The translations under genes were made by a program, and so were the position numbers. A stretch of 64,000 nt of DNA, taken from positions 124,001 to 188,000 of the forward strand of contig CAWJPY010000011.1 in the NCBI GenBank assembly GCA_963844865.1, written 5' to 3'. Numbering within the stretch: position 1 is the first letter of the stretch; the number at the start of each line of letters is the position of its first letter. The notes beneath the pieces were generated by a model. The model made no database searches. It had not been told where the DNA came from and was given only the letters and a program-made list of their open reading frames with translations. The stretch comes from CAWJPY01 sp963844865 (GTDB lineage Bacteria > Acidobacteriota > Thermoanaerobaculia > Thermoanaerobaculales > Sulfomarinibacteraceae). Of the stretch, positions 38,464-46,717 are shown piece after piece.

Positions 38464-39681
38464 TCAGACCTGCGCCGGATCTGGCGTGAGCGCCTGGTCA
38501 CTCCATGGCGCTCCTTGCAGCGTCGTGACCACGGCGGCGGCCACGGCGCCGCGGACCAGCTCGGACACCTCGAGGGCGGACTCCGCCTCCTCCAGCTCGC
38601 GGGCGCTGGAACGGATGGCGGGTCGGTCCGGCATGAGGAACGAGCAGCAGTCCATGTGGGGCTGGATCGAGATGTCGTAGGTGGAGATGCGGCGGGCGAC
38701 GGCGATGATCTCCTGCTTGTCGAAGCCGATGAGCGGGCGCAGCACGGGTAGCTCGGCGGCCGCCTCGACCGCTGCGAGGTTCTCGATGGTCTGGGAGGCC
38801 ACCTGCCCGAGGGCCTCCCCGGTGATGAGGGACTGGCCACGCAGGCGCCGCCCGATGCGGTCGGCGATGCGGAGCATGAAGCGTCGGTACAGGAGCACCC
38901 TCAGGGCAGGCGGGCACTGGGCGACCACCTGTTCCTGGATGTCGAGGAGCGGAACGACCGCGAGCCGCGACCGGGTTTGGTAGCGGTTGAGCAACATCAC
39001 CAGCTCGCGGACCTTGTCGACTCCGGCGGAGTCGGTCCGGGGCATGGAGTGGAAGTGCACGAAGTCCAGGCGCATGCCGCGCTTCATCATCAGGTAGGCG
39101 GCCACCGGGGAATCGATGCCCCCCGACATCAGGCACACGGCGCGTCCGCCCACCCCCGTGGGGAGGCCCCCCGGCCCCTCCACCCTGTCGGTCCACAGGT
39201 ACAGGCCGCCGACATCCACCAGCACGTGCACCGTGAGGTCCGGGGCGCTCAGGTCGACGGGCCAGCCGGTGCGCTCCTGCACGGCGCGCCCGAGCCGGCG
39301 TTCGATCTCGGGGGAGGTATGGGGGAAGCGCTTGTCGGAGCGAGTGCAGCGGACGGCGAAGCTGGGCGCGTGGACGTCGGCCAGCCGGTGCAGCACGGCG
39401 CGTTCCAGGTCTTCCAGCCCCCAGCCGGCGCGGTGGACGGGGATGATGGCGCCGAGCCCGAACACCGTGCCCAGGCGCCGAGCGACGCGCTCGAAAGGGA
39501 TCGCCTCGGCAAAGGTCAGCAGCACCCGCGACGAGGGCCGGCGCAGCTCGGCCAGAGGCAGGTCGGCCACGGCGGCGCGCACGTTGTCGGTGAGGTGGCG
39601 TTCGAACCAGCCGCGGTTGTCGCCCTTGAGGCTGATCTCGTTGGTGGTTGCGAGGACCTGGGTCACCATCTCCATCCGCAT
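38464..39681 (-). CDS. thiI: tRNA 4-thiouridine synthase ThiI
   Basis: A 405-residue protein with a THUMP RNA-binding domain (about residues 60-165) and a PP-loop ATPase domain with LMSGGIDSPVAAYLMMKRG, VHFHSMPRTD and LITGEALGQVASQT. It adenylates U8 of tRNA for sulfur transfer and may also serve thiamine synthesis. The rhodanese domain of the E. coli protein is absent; the chain ends soon after MDCCSFLMP, as in short ThiI forms. ATG 39681 is chosen; ATG 39675 and 39669 are alternatives. Upstream DNA is REP repeat. Confidence 0.92.
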   Translation of the reverse strand: MRMEMVTQVLATTNEISLKGDNRGWFERHLTDNVRAAVADLPLAELRRPSSRVLLTFAEAIPFERVARRLGTVFGLGAIIPVHRAGWGLEDLERAVLHRLADVHAPSFAVRCTRSDKRFPHTSPEIERRLGRAVQERTGWPVDLSAPDLTVHVLVDVGGLYLWTDRVEGPGGLPTGVGGRAVCLMSGGIDSPVAAYLMMKRGMRLDFVHFHSMPRTDSAGVDKVRELVMLLNRYQTRSRLAVVPLLDIQEQVVAQCPPALRVLLYRRFMLRIADRIGRRLRGQSLITGEALGQVASQTIENLAAVEAAAELPVLRPLIGFDKQEIIAVARRISTYDISIQPHMDCCSFLMPDRPAIRSSARELEEAESALEVSELVRGAVAAAVVTTLQGAPWSDQALTPDPAQV

Positions 39682-39701
39682 GACTCTACCACCGCGGGCG
39701 C

Positions 39702-39907
39702 TGCCCCGATTCTGTCGATGCGCTCCCCGCGGTTGCCACCGCTGACCACGGCGAAGCTGCAAGCGAAGCCGGGTCACCAGTGGCACGCCCGAGGGAGGGG
39801 CCGAGGCGTAGCGCTCCGGGAGCACCAGACAGGGTGCCTGGCACGCCGCAAATGAAGCGAAAGGGATTCTCGGACCGTCTTCGACGGTGCCTGGCACCCC
39901 CTCTGAC
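39702..39907. repeat. Composite REP-like repeat, copy 4
   Basis: Same parts as copy 3 in cyclically shifted order: stem GTTGCCACCGCTGACC...GGGTCACCAGTGGCAC (39732 onward), CGCCCGAGGGAGGGGCCGAGG, GAGCACCAGACAGG, GGTGCCTGGCACG (39833-39845), a ~40-base linker nearly identical to copy 3, then GGTGCCTGGCACC (39885-39897) and CCCTCTGACC. It lies between the thiI start and the four-helix-bundle stop codon. Confidence 0.85.
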
Positions 39908-39921
39908 CTCCCCAACGATCT

Positions 39922-40275
39922 TCAGGACTTTGGGTTCAGCAAGCGCCACGTCATGGCCCGCACGCGGTCAAAGCCGTCGATGGCAGCCTGAGCCGCAAAT
40001 GGGTTGACCGCTCCCGTGGCGGCGAGAAGCCGTAGGTGAGAGTCGACCTCCTTGGCCGAGGCATAGGCGATCCTCCACATGTGCTGCCGGTCTCTCCCTG
40101 ACCGTCCATGACCTTCGGCGAGATTCGCGGGCACGGAGCTCGCCGAGCGAATGACCTGATCAGCGATCGGCTTCAACGGAGCCGGCAACCTCATCACGAG
40201 CTTGATCGCAGCGCCGGCCGCTTCGAGCGCCAAGCGATGAGCAGCGAGACCAGTGCCAGGGATCGCGTTGTGCAT
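39922..40275 (-). CDS. Four-helix-bundle protein (S23/23S-rRNA-intervening-sequence-like)
   Basis: A 117-residue, all-helical protein: LALEAAGAAIKLVMRLPA, DQVIRSASSVPANLAEG (the SxxxNxxEG core of this family), a third helix after HMWRIAYASAKEVDSHLRLL and a fourth ending MTWRLLNPKS. The family includes proteins in 23S rRNA intervening sequences and the Avd accessory protein of diversity-generating retroelements; role here unknown. ATG 40275 has GGAGG five bases upstream, inside the palindrome; ATG 40296 in frame is less likely. The broken paralogue is at 6322..6627. REP copy 4 follows the stop. Confidence 0.85.
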   Translation of the reverse strand: MHNAIPGTGLAAHRLALEAAGAAIKLVMRLPAPLKPIADQVIRSASSVPANLAEGHGRSGRDRQHMWRIAYASAKEVDSHLRLLAATGAVNPFAAQAAIDGFDRVRAMTWRLLNPKS

Positions 40276-40424
40276 GGTCACCTCCGGGTCGTTCATGCCC
40301 CCTCTCACGAGCCGGTGGCCGGCCCATGTCAAGGGTGCGAAGCACCGGGCTCCGAGCCCGGCTTGCCCTTTACTTGGGCCGGCCACCGGCTACGTTCTCA
40401 GACGAACGACCCGGAGTGACCATG
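40273..40424. repeat. Long palindrome with divergent start codons, copy B
   Basis: Nearly the same sequence as copy A at 6625-6776, including the two central hairpins and outward SD-ATG pairs. The leftward ATG opens the intact four-helix-bundle gene. The rightward ATG (40422-40424) opens a frame made of the 13-bp repeat. The inner arms differ from copy A at several bases, with some mismatches. Confidence 0.9.
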
Positions 40425-40657
40425 CCGCCGCTCACTGCCGCCGCTCACTGCCGCCGCTCACTGCCGCCGCTCACTGCCGCCGCTCACTGCCGCCGCTCAC
40501 TGCCGCCGCTCACTGCCGCCGCTCACTGCCGCCGCTCACTGCCGCCGCTCACTGCCGCCGCTCACTGCCGCCGCTCACTGCCGCCGCTCACTGCCGCCGC
40601 TCACTGCCGCCGCTCACTGCCGCCGCTCACTGCCGCCGCTCACTGCCGCCGCTCACT
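40425..40657. repeat. CCGCCGCTCACTG 13-bp tandem repeat, about 18 units
   Basis: Nearly perfect head-to-tail repeat starting directly after the ATG of palindrome B; the last unit decays into CCGTCGCTGCCGCCGATCGCTGCC up to about 40690. Because 13 is not a multiple of 3, the frame repeats every 39 bases. No spacers, so not CRISPR. The same position next to palindrome A holds a different, 6-bp repeat. The DNA up to the S2P stop (40750) is GC-rich and featureless. Confidence 0.95.
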
Positions 40658-40749
40658 CCGCCGTCGCTGCCGCCGATCGCTGCCGCCGCCAGCGGACGCG
40701 GGCGCGGGCGCGGACGCGGACGTGGAGGGCTTCGAGCGTAATCAGCGGG

Positions 40750-41682
40750 TCAGGGCGCGATCCAGACGGGTACGGGGGTGAAGCTGAGCACGAGCACCGC
40801 CAGGGCCAGCCAGCCGACCCACCGCCGTCGCCGGTCCAGGGGCAGGTGCTCGTCCAGCACCATCGGGTGCCGCAGGCCCAGGATGAGGATGATGATGGCC
40901 CACAGCCACCACCCCGGCCACAGCAGGCCGAGACCGAGCAGGACCGCGTACAGGCCCCAGACCACCCGGCGGTGCCATCTGCCGAGGAGCGCGTAGCCGA
41001 CGTGGCCGCCGTCGAGCTGGGAGAAGGGCAGCAGGTTGAGCGCGGTCACCAGCAGGCCGAACCATGCCGCCCACGCGGTGGGGTGGAGGAAGATGTCCTG
41101 GTCCGGTCCGAGGTGGGGGAAGAAGACGACCCGGGCCAGGAAGCGGAAGAGAAGGGGCTCGCCGAAGTAGATGAGCCCGCTGGAGGCGGTGGTGACCTCC
41201 TGCACCCGCGACAGCGCGAGGCCGATGAGAAGCACGGGGATCAGCGTCACGAAACCCGCCAGGGGCCCGGCGGCGCCCACGTCGAGGAGCGACCGTCGGT
41301 TCCGGATGGAGGCGCGGATCCGAATCACCGCTCCCATGGTGCCGGGGCTGTAGGGGAAGGGGATGGGCATGGGGATGAAGTACGGCAGCGTGGCGGGCAG
41401 CCCGTGCCGGCGGGCGGCCAGTACGTGCCCGGACTCGTGAGCCAGGAGGATGGCCAGCAGGGGCAGCGAGAACTTCAAGCCCTCGGTGATGAGGCGGGGA
41501 TCGGCGAGGCGGACCAGCAGGTCGGGGCTCTCCAGCCAGCCGTAGTAGAGGCCCCCGCAGAATGTGGATGTGATGAGGGTGAGGACGAACAGGAGGATGT
41601 GCACCCACAGGCGCCGCGGTGGAAAAGCCCCGACGGACGAGCCGTCGGGGCTCAAGAAGGATCGTGGATCGTGTGGATCCAC
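40750..41682 (-). CDS. Site-2-protease-family (M50) membrane metalloprotease
   Basis: A 310-residue membrane protein with HESGH (zinc-binding HExxH) in an early helix, the GAAGPLAGF motif and FSQLDGGHVGYAL (third metal ligand D), as in S2P-like intramembrane proteases. Six or more membrane helices. No PDZ or CBS domain, unlike the second S2P at 52379..53461. GTG 41682 lies three bases after the HU stop; however, a terminator hairpin (41623-41652) falls inside the first codons, so initiation at GTG 41604 is also possible. Probably cotranscribed in part with hup. Confidence 0.85.
   Translation of the reverse strand: MDPHDPRSFLSPDGSSVGAFPPRRLWVHILLFVLTLITSTFCGGLYYGWLESPDLLVRLADPRLITEGLKFSLPLLAILLAHESGHVLAARRHGLPATLPYFIPMPIPFPYSPGTMGAVIRIRASIRNRRSLLDVGAAGPLAGFVTLIPVLLIGLALSRVQEVTTASSGLIYFGEPLLFRFLARVVFFPHLGPDQDIFLHPTAWAAWFGLLVTALNLLPFSQLDGGHVGYALLGRWHRRVVWGLYAVLLGLGLLWPGWWLWAIIILILGLRHPMVLDEHLPLDRRRRWVGWLALAVLVLSFTPVPVWIAP
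41623..41652 (-). terminator. Rho-independent terminator after hup, inside the 5' end of the S2P gene
   Basis: Perfect 11-bp stem AGCCCCGACGG/CCGTCGGGGCT with a five-base loop, followed on the minus strand by TTTTCC. It lies 34 bases beyond the HU stop codon. Confidence 0.8.
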
Positions 41683-41685
41683 AGC

Positions 41686-41955
41686 CTACTTCATGTTGCG
41701 GAGCGCCTTGCCTGGCTTGAAGCGGATGGTCTTGCCGGGCGGGATCTCGACCTCGCGGCCCGTCTTGGGGTTGCGACCGATGCCCCGCTTGCGGTCCTTG
41801 ACCTGGAAGACCCCGAATCCGCGCAGCTCGATGCGGTCGCCCCGCAGCAGGGCTTCCTTCATGCCGTCGAAGAGCGCATTGACCGCCTCGGTGGCCTTCG
41901 GTTTTGGCAGGTCAGCCGCGTCCATGACCTTCTCCACGAGATCCGACTTGATCAT
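41686..41955 (-). CDS. HU/IHF-family DNA-binding protein
   Basis: An 89-residue histone-like protein: MIKSDLVEKVMDAADL, ELRGFGVFQVKDRKRGIGRNPKTG (beta arm with the RNPKTG tip motif), VEIPPGKTIRFKPGKALR. It bends DNA nonspecifically as a dimer. GGAGGAGGGG lies directly before the ATG. It has its own strong promoter (41986-42014) and terminator. Confidence 0.95.
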   Translation of the reverse strand: MIKSDLVEKVMDAADLPKPKATEAVNALFDGMKEALLRGDRIELRGFGVFQVKDRKRGIGRNPKTGREVEIPPGKTIRFKPGKALRNMK

Positions 41956-41985
41956 CCCCTCCTCCTTCTCCTAGCGGGAACTCAG

Positions 41986-42014
41986 ACCATAAATCCAAAC
42001 CCATCCGGTGTCAA
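41986..42014 (-). promoter_or_regulatory. hup promoter TTGACA-17-TATGGT
   Basis: On the minus strand TTGACA (42014-42009) and TATGGT (41991-41986) with a 17-base spacer, 30 bases before the HU start; the surrounding DNA is AT-rich for this window. Confidence 0.8.
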
Positions 42015-42080
42015 GGGGTTAGCTCGCACACGGCGAAGCCGACGGCGGACGCTGAGGAGGCCCGCCGCCGGTGCTCGGCA

Positions 42081-42494
42081 TCAGAAGGGGATGTCGTCAT
42101 TCTCGTCCGGAAAGCCCTGGGGAACATCGCCGGCGACGTCGTCACGGCCGCCTCCGCCCCCTCCGCTCCGCCCCGGGGAGCCCAGCATCTCCATGTTCTG
42201 GACGTGGATCTCGGTGAAGTACTTCTTCTGACCATCCTGCTCGTAGGAGCGGGTGCGGATCGAACCCTCGATGTACAGCTGCTTGCCCTTGGTCACGTAC
42301 CGCTGACAGATCTCGGCCAGCTTGCCCCAGGCGACGATGTTGTGCCATTCCGTGCGCGGGTTCCCGCTCTCGTCCTTGAACCCTCTTTCGGTGGTGGCCA
42401 GCGAGAAGGTCGCGATGTTGGTGCCGCTCGGCAGCGAGCGGAAATCCGGGTCGCGGCCGACATGCCCCACCAGGATGACCTTGTTGATACCCAT
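42081..42494 (-). CDS. ssb: Single-stranded DNA-binding protein
   Basis: A 137-residue protein with OB fold (INKVILVGHVGRDPDFRSLP, ATFSLATTERGFKDESG, TEWHNIVAWGKLAEICQRYV, GKQLYIEGSIRTRSY), a Gly-rich linker and the conserved acidic tip DENDDIPF that recruits repair proteins. Start 42494 has AAGGAG eight bases upstream. Confidence 0.96.
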   Translation of the reverse strand: MGINKVILVGHVGRDPDFRSLPSGTNIATFSLATTERGFKDESGNPRTEWHNIVAWGKLAEICQRYVTKGKQLYIEGSIRTRSYEQDGQKKYFTEIHVQNMEMLGSPGRSGGGGGGRDDVAGDVPQGFPDENDDIPF

Positions 42495-42630
42495 GAGAGG
42501 ACTCCTTCCCGCGTGGACGGGTTGCGAGAATGCTACCACAGCGGTCGCGTCGTCGGTCTCGTGCCGAGGGGTCACAGCCATGCCATCTCGGCGCCACATG
42601 AGCGGCGCCGGCGGGTGGTACTCTTCCGGC

Positions 42631-44202
42631 ATGCCAGCCGAGGATCGGCTTCTCCATCACGCCTCCCGCATGGCGGCGGTGACGGTGGTCAGTCGGGTCA
42701 CCGGGTACATCCGGGACAAGGCGCTGGCCTCGGTCCTGGGTGCGGGTGAGCTCAACGACGCCTTCCGGACGGCATTCCGCATCCCCAATGCGTTTCGGGC
42801 GCTGCTTGCCGAGGGTGCGCTCCATGCCGCCTTCGTGCCCTCCCTGTCGCGTCTGGTTGAGGACGGGGAGCCCGGCCGCGCGGCGCGGGAGCTGGTCCGC
42901 GGCCTGGCGGCGGCCCTGCTCCTGGTGCTCGCCGTCGTGGTCGGCCTGGGGATCCTGCTCTCGCCCTACCTGGTGCGGCTCTATGCGCCGGGCTTCGAGG
43001 CCGAGCCGGGCAAGCTGAGCACCACGGTGCTCATGAACCGCCTCATGTTCCCGTACCTGGCGTTCATTTCCCTGGCCGCTCTCTCCCAGGGCGTGCTCAA
43101 CAGCCGAGATCGCTTCCTGCTGCCGGCCGCCACGCCCATTCTGTTCAACCTGACGCTGGCCGGAGGGGCGTGGCTGGTGGCACGGCGCGTGGCGTCGGCC
43201 CCCTACCTGCTGGCGGCGGCGGTCCTGGTGGGCGGGATGCTGCAGTTCGCCGTCCAGCTCCCCGTGGTGCGCCGCCTGAGCTTCCATCTCCGCCCTCTGT
43301 GGCGGGCCGTCTCCTCGCCGGAGGTGCGGCGCGTGATGGTCCTCATGGTGCCCGGCATCGCCGTGCTCGGCATCAGCCAGCTCAATCAGTTCGTCACCAA
43401 CCGCTTCGCCTCCTACCTCGGGCAGGGGGCGGTGACGGCTCAGTTCTATGCCTACCGGGTCACGGAGCTGATGTACGGGGGCATGGTCGTGCAGCTGACC
43501 ACGGTGCTGCTGCCGGTGATGTCGCGCCAGCTCCGACAGGACGCGGACTCGGCGGGCACCACGCTGTTGGACACGGTTCGCCTGGTCAGCTTCATCACCC
43601 TGCCCAGCGCCACCATGCTGATGCTCCTGGGGCGACCGCTCATCGGTCTCCTCTTCGGCGGTGGCCGCTTCGATGCCAACGCGGTGATCGTCACCGGCAC
43701 CACCCTCGCCGCGTACGCGTTCTCCCTCGTGGGGCTCGCCCACGGTCGGGTGATGGCGAGCGCCTTCTTCGCCCAGCAGAACACGCGCACCCCGATGTGG
43801 GCGAGCGCCCTCGCCCTGGCCGTGTTCATCGTCGCGAGCTGGCTCCTCGTGGGCCGCCTGGGCGTGCCGGGCCTCGGGGTGGCCAACACCATGGCCATGC
43901 TCCTCTATGCCGCGGCGCTGACCCTCATGTACGGCCGGTGGTACGGCTTCAGCGCAGGCGCCGTCCGGCCGACCCTGCTGGCCATCCTGCGCCAGGGGGC
44001 AGCTGCCGCCGCGGTGGGATGGGCGGTGTGGCGGGTCGCACCCTGGCTCGCAGGGGTGATTCGCACCGGGGGGCACGAGGCGCTTCGGGTGGGGGCCGTC
44101 ATCCTTCCCGCGGCTGCCGCCTACATCCTCCTGGTCATGGTGCTTGGGGGAAGGGAGCCGGCCGCTCTGGTGGCGGCGGTGCGGGGTGGGAGGTCACGGT
44201 GA
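42631..44202 (+). CDS. murJ: Lipid II flippase MurJ
   Basis: A 523-residue MATE/MviN-type flippase with ~14 membrane helices: SRVTGYIRDKALASVLGAGE, DAFRTAFRIPNAFRALLAEGALHAAFVPS, NRLMFPYLAFISLAALSQGVLN and LLFGGGRFD. It exports the peptidoglycan precursor. Starts divergently from ssb. GTGA overlap couples it to dtd. Confidence 0.95.
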   Translation: MPAEDRLLHHASRMAAVTVVSRVTGYIRDKALASVLGAGELNDAFRTAFRIPNAFRALLAEGALHAAFVPSLSRLVEDGEPGRAARELVRGLAAALLLVLAVVVGLGILLSPYLVRLYAPGFEAEPGKLSTTVLMNRLMFPYLAFISLAALSQGVLNSRDRFLLPAATPILFNLTLAGGAWLVARRVASAPYLLAAAVLVGGMLQFAVQLPVVRRLSFHLRPLWRAVSSPEVRRVMVLMVPGIAVLGISQLNQFVTNRFASYLGQGAVTAQFYAYRVTELMYGGMVVQLTTVLLPVMSRQLRQDADSAGTTLLDTVRLVSFITLPSATMLMLLGRPLIGLLFGGGRFDANAVIVTGTTLAAYAFSLVGLAHGRVMASAFFAQQNTRTPMWASALALAVFIVASWLLVGRLGVPGLGVANTMAMLLYAAALTLMYGRWYGFSAGAVRPTLLAILRQGAAAAAVGWAVWRVAPWLAGVIRTGGHEALRVGAVILPAAAAYILLVMVLGGREPAALVAAVRGGRSR

Positions 44203-44651
44203 AGCTGGTGATCCAGAGGGTGTCGCGCGCCGGTGTGAGGGTCCAGGGGCGCTCCGTGGCGCGCATCGGGCGGGGGCTGCTGGTGCTGGTGGGCTTGGAG
44301 AAGGGCGACGGTCTCCCCCAGGCGGAACGGGCGGCGCGCCGGGTGGCGAGCCTCCGCGTCTTCGACGACGAGGACGGCAGGATGAATCGCGGGCTGGACG
44401 AGATCGCCGGTCAGGTGCTCGCGGTCTCCCAGTTCACCCTCGCCGGCTCCATCCGGCGCGGGCGGCGCCCCAGCCTCGACGGGGCGATGCCCTCGGAGCA
44501 GGCGGAGCCGCTCTTCGATCGCTTCGTCGAGCTGGTGGGGGAGGGCGGCCTCGAGGTCGCCACCGGGTGCTTCGGGGCGATCATGGAGGTCGAGCTGGTC
44601 AACGACGGGCCTGTGACCTTCCTCTGGGAGGACTCCCCGACGAGGCCGTAG
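44199..44651 (+). CDS. dtd: D-aminoacyl-tRNA deacylase
   Basis: A 150-residue enzyme that removes D-amino acids from tRNA. MKLVIQRVSRA-type N-terminus, SLRVFDDEDGRMNRGL, AVSQFTLAGSIRRGRRPSLDGAMP (active-site SQFTL) and the cross-subunit GAIMEVELVNDGPVTFLWE (Gly-cisPro region in this family is NxGPVT). Its last 53 bases overlap the 3' end of the convergent ctpA gene. Confidence 0.95.
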   Translation: MKLVIQRVSRAGVRVQGRSVARIGRGLLVLVGLEKGDGLPQAERAARRVASLRVFDDEDGRMNRGLDEIAGQVLAVSQFTLAGSIRRGRRPSLDGAMPSEQAEPLFDRFVELVGEGGLEVATGCFGAIMEVELVNDGPVTFLWEDSPTRP

Positions 44652-46242
44652 CCTTCGCCGGCGCCTGCGCTTCCCGGTTGTAGGTCTCCAGCATGCCCTC
44701 GGCGACGTCGAAGTTGTCGAGGGCGGCCTCGAGCTGCTCGTCAGCCTGCAACGCCACCCGGTAGCCGGCCTCCAGGCCCACCGTGGAGTTGAGGACCTCG
44801 ATCTCGATGGCGCGGCGCACGTCGGATGTGGCCACGGGATCGGCCCGCATCGCCGCCACGTCGTCGTCTGTGGCGATGTCGCTGTCAGCCACGAAGCGCC
44901 AGAACTGGTCCAGCACCCCGTCGTCCTCCTCGAGCGCAGTGGCGAACGCGGCCTGGTCCTTCTCGGGCACCCCCTGGAGGAGGTGGATCGCGAAGCGGAA
45001 GAACGCGGCCTCGCCGTAGAGCTTCACGACGGGCTCGGAGAGCGTACGGGCGGTGATCTCCAGGTCGGGAGCGATGCCGCCGCCTCCGAGCACGGTCCGT
45101 CCTCCGTCGGTTTCATAGGTCGCGGCGCCGGGATCGTCGGGGTGGACCCCGTTGCGGTGGGTCATGTAGTCGATGAACGAGTCATAGTCGCGCTGGATGC
45201 AGCGCCCCGAGGGCGTGTAGTAGCGGGCGGTGGTCAGGGCGAGGCCGGTGTCGCGGACCGTGAACACGGTCTGGACCAGCCCCTTGCCCCATGTCGTCTC
45301 GCCGACCACCAGGCCCCGGTCGTGGTCCTGGACGGCGCCGGACACGATCTCCGAGGCCGAGGCCGAGCCCTCGTTGACCAGGACGACGAGGGGGCCCGTG
45401 AAGCGCTCGCCGAGGCCTGGCGCGGTGAACGTGGAGTTGTTGTCCGGGGTCCGGCCCCGGATGGAGACGATGAGCTGACCTTCGCGCAGGAAGGTGTCGG
45501 CGACTCCGACGGCAGCCTCCAGGGGTCCCCCGGGGTTGTTGCGCAGGTCGAACACGAGCTTCTGCATGCCCTCCCCGCGGAGGCGGTGGATCGCGTCCTT
45601 GACCTCGCGGACGCTGGTGTTGGTGAACTCGGAGAGACGGATGTAACCGATGTCTCCGGAGAGCATGAACGCGAAGCGCACCGAGTTCTGGGGGATGCGG
45701 GTGCGCGTGATCTCCACGTCGAACGGCTTCTCCATGCCCGGCCGCCGGATCGTGAGGTGGACGGTGCTCCCCTCCGGGCCGCGCACCAGGTCCACGACCT
45801 CGTCGAGGGTGAGATCCTCGGTGCTCTGCGCCCCCACCGCCGCGATCACGTCTCCGGCGCGCAGGCCGACCCGGGCCGCGGGCGTGGCGGCCACCGGGGC
45901 GATCACCGTCACCTTGCCGTTGCGTCGCGAGATGATGATGCCGACGCCGAAGAAGGACCCCTCCTGGCGGGTTCGCATCTTGCTGTAGGAGCGGGGATCG
46001 AGGTAGTTGGAGTGCGGGTCCAGGACATCCAACATGCCGCCGATCCCGTCGTACACCAGGTCCTCGGGCCGGCGCTCCTGGGGGAGCCAGGTTTGGAGCT
46101 GGCTGACGATCCGCGATGCCCTGAGCACGATGTCGGTCTCGTCGTCGGTGATGGAACGAGCGCCGAAGATGGCGCCGGCGGCAGCCGAGCACGCGACCAC
46201 GGTCATGGCGCCGACGAGAAGTTTGAACTGGTGTCTCCTCAC
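44599..46242 (-). CDS. ctpA: S41-family C-terminal processing peptidase (CtpA)
   Basis: A 547-residue periplasmic protease: N-terminal membrane anchor (FKLLVGAMTVVACSAAAGAI), PDZ domain (GVGIIISRRNGKVTVIAPVAATPAARVGL, cut here), and S41 catalytic core with the serine in NEGSASASEIVSG and the lysine in TTWGKGLVQ. GTG 46242 has GGAGG upstream. C-terminal helical extension of ~100 residues. The end overlaps dtd antisense by 53 bases. Confidence 0.92.
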   Translation of the reverse strand: MRRHQFKLLVGAMTVVACSAAAGAIFGARSITDDETDIVLRASRIVSQLQTWLPQERRPEDLVYDGIGGMLDVLDPHSNYLDPRSYSKMRTRQEGSFFGVGIIISRRNGKVTVIAPVAATPAARVGLRAGDVIAAVGAQSTEDLTLDEVVDLVRGPEGSTVHLTIRRPGMEKPFDVEITRTRIPQNSVRFAFMLSGDIGYIRLSEFTNTSVREVKDAIHRLRGEGMQKLVFDLRNNPGGPLEAAVGVADTFLREGQLIVSIRGRTPDNNSTFTAPGLGERFTGPLVVLVNEGSASASEIVSGAVQDHDRGLVVGETTWGKGLVQTVFTVRDTGLALTTARYYTPSGRCIQRDYDSFIDYMTHRNGVHPDDPGAATYETDGGRTVLGGGGIAPDLEITARTLSEPVVKLYGEAAFFRFAIHLLQGVPEKDQAAFATALEEDDGVLDQFWRFVADSDIATDDDVAAMRADPVATSDVRRAIEIEVLNSTVGLEAGYRVALQADEQLEAALDNFDVAEGMLETYNREAQAPAKATASSGSPPRGRSQARR

Positions 46243-46426
46243 GAGCCTCTGCCTCCACCGGCGGACGCCGCCGCCGGTCTCCTCACTGTAGCCGATCTGG
46301 CGGTGAACCCCAATGGCTGCGGTGCAGGGTGTGGCGCCGTGCCACGGATCGGTGACCCCCCCGCCGGTGGCGGGAATGATTGCTACTCGCGACGGCAGCC
46401 GGCGTATACTGTGCGCGGAGGTACGT

Positions 46427-46717
46427 GTGTTCGGCACCTTGGGTGTTCCGGAGCTGGTCCTCATCTTCGTGGTGGCGCTGCTGTTGTTCGGCCCCCGCAA
46501 GATGCCTCAGATCGGTCGTTCCGTGGGCAGGGCGCTCAGCGAGTTCCGGCGGGCGTCCAACGAGTTCAAGCGCACCATCGAGGACGAGGTGGCGGCGGCG
46601 GACATCCGCGACGTGGAGCGGGACATCAAGGAGGTGAAGACGGTGGGCCGCGACCTCGTGGATGATGTCAAGGGCGCGGCCGATTCTCCCTCGAGCGGCG
46701 CGCGAGACACGATGTGA
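46427..46717 (+). CDS. Sec-independent translocase subunit TatA/TatB
   Basis: A 96-residue protein with one N-terminal membrane helix (LGVPELVLIFVVALLLFGP), the FGPRKMPQIGRSVGRALSEF hinge and amphipathic helix, then a charged tail. TatA and TatB cannot be separated with confidence; the long tail leans to TatB. GTG start with GGAGG five bases upstream. TATACT lies just upstream (46405-46410). tatC follows with a four-base overlap. Confidence 0.9.
   Translation: MFGTLGVPELVLIFVVALLLFGPRKMPQIGRSVGRALSEFRRASNEFKRTIEDEVAAADIRDVERDIKEVKTVGRDLVDDVKGAADSPSSGARDTM

Noticed and set aside
40425..40657. CRISPR array
   Set aside because: 13-bp units are contiguous with no spacers and there are no cas genes.
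39922..40660. Diversity-generating retroelement (Avd-like protein plus repeats)
   Set aside because: No reverse transcriptase and no template/variable repeat pair with adenine-specific changes.
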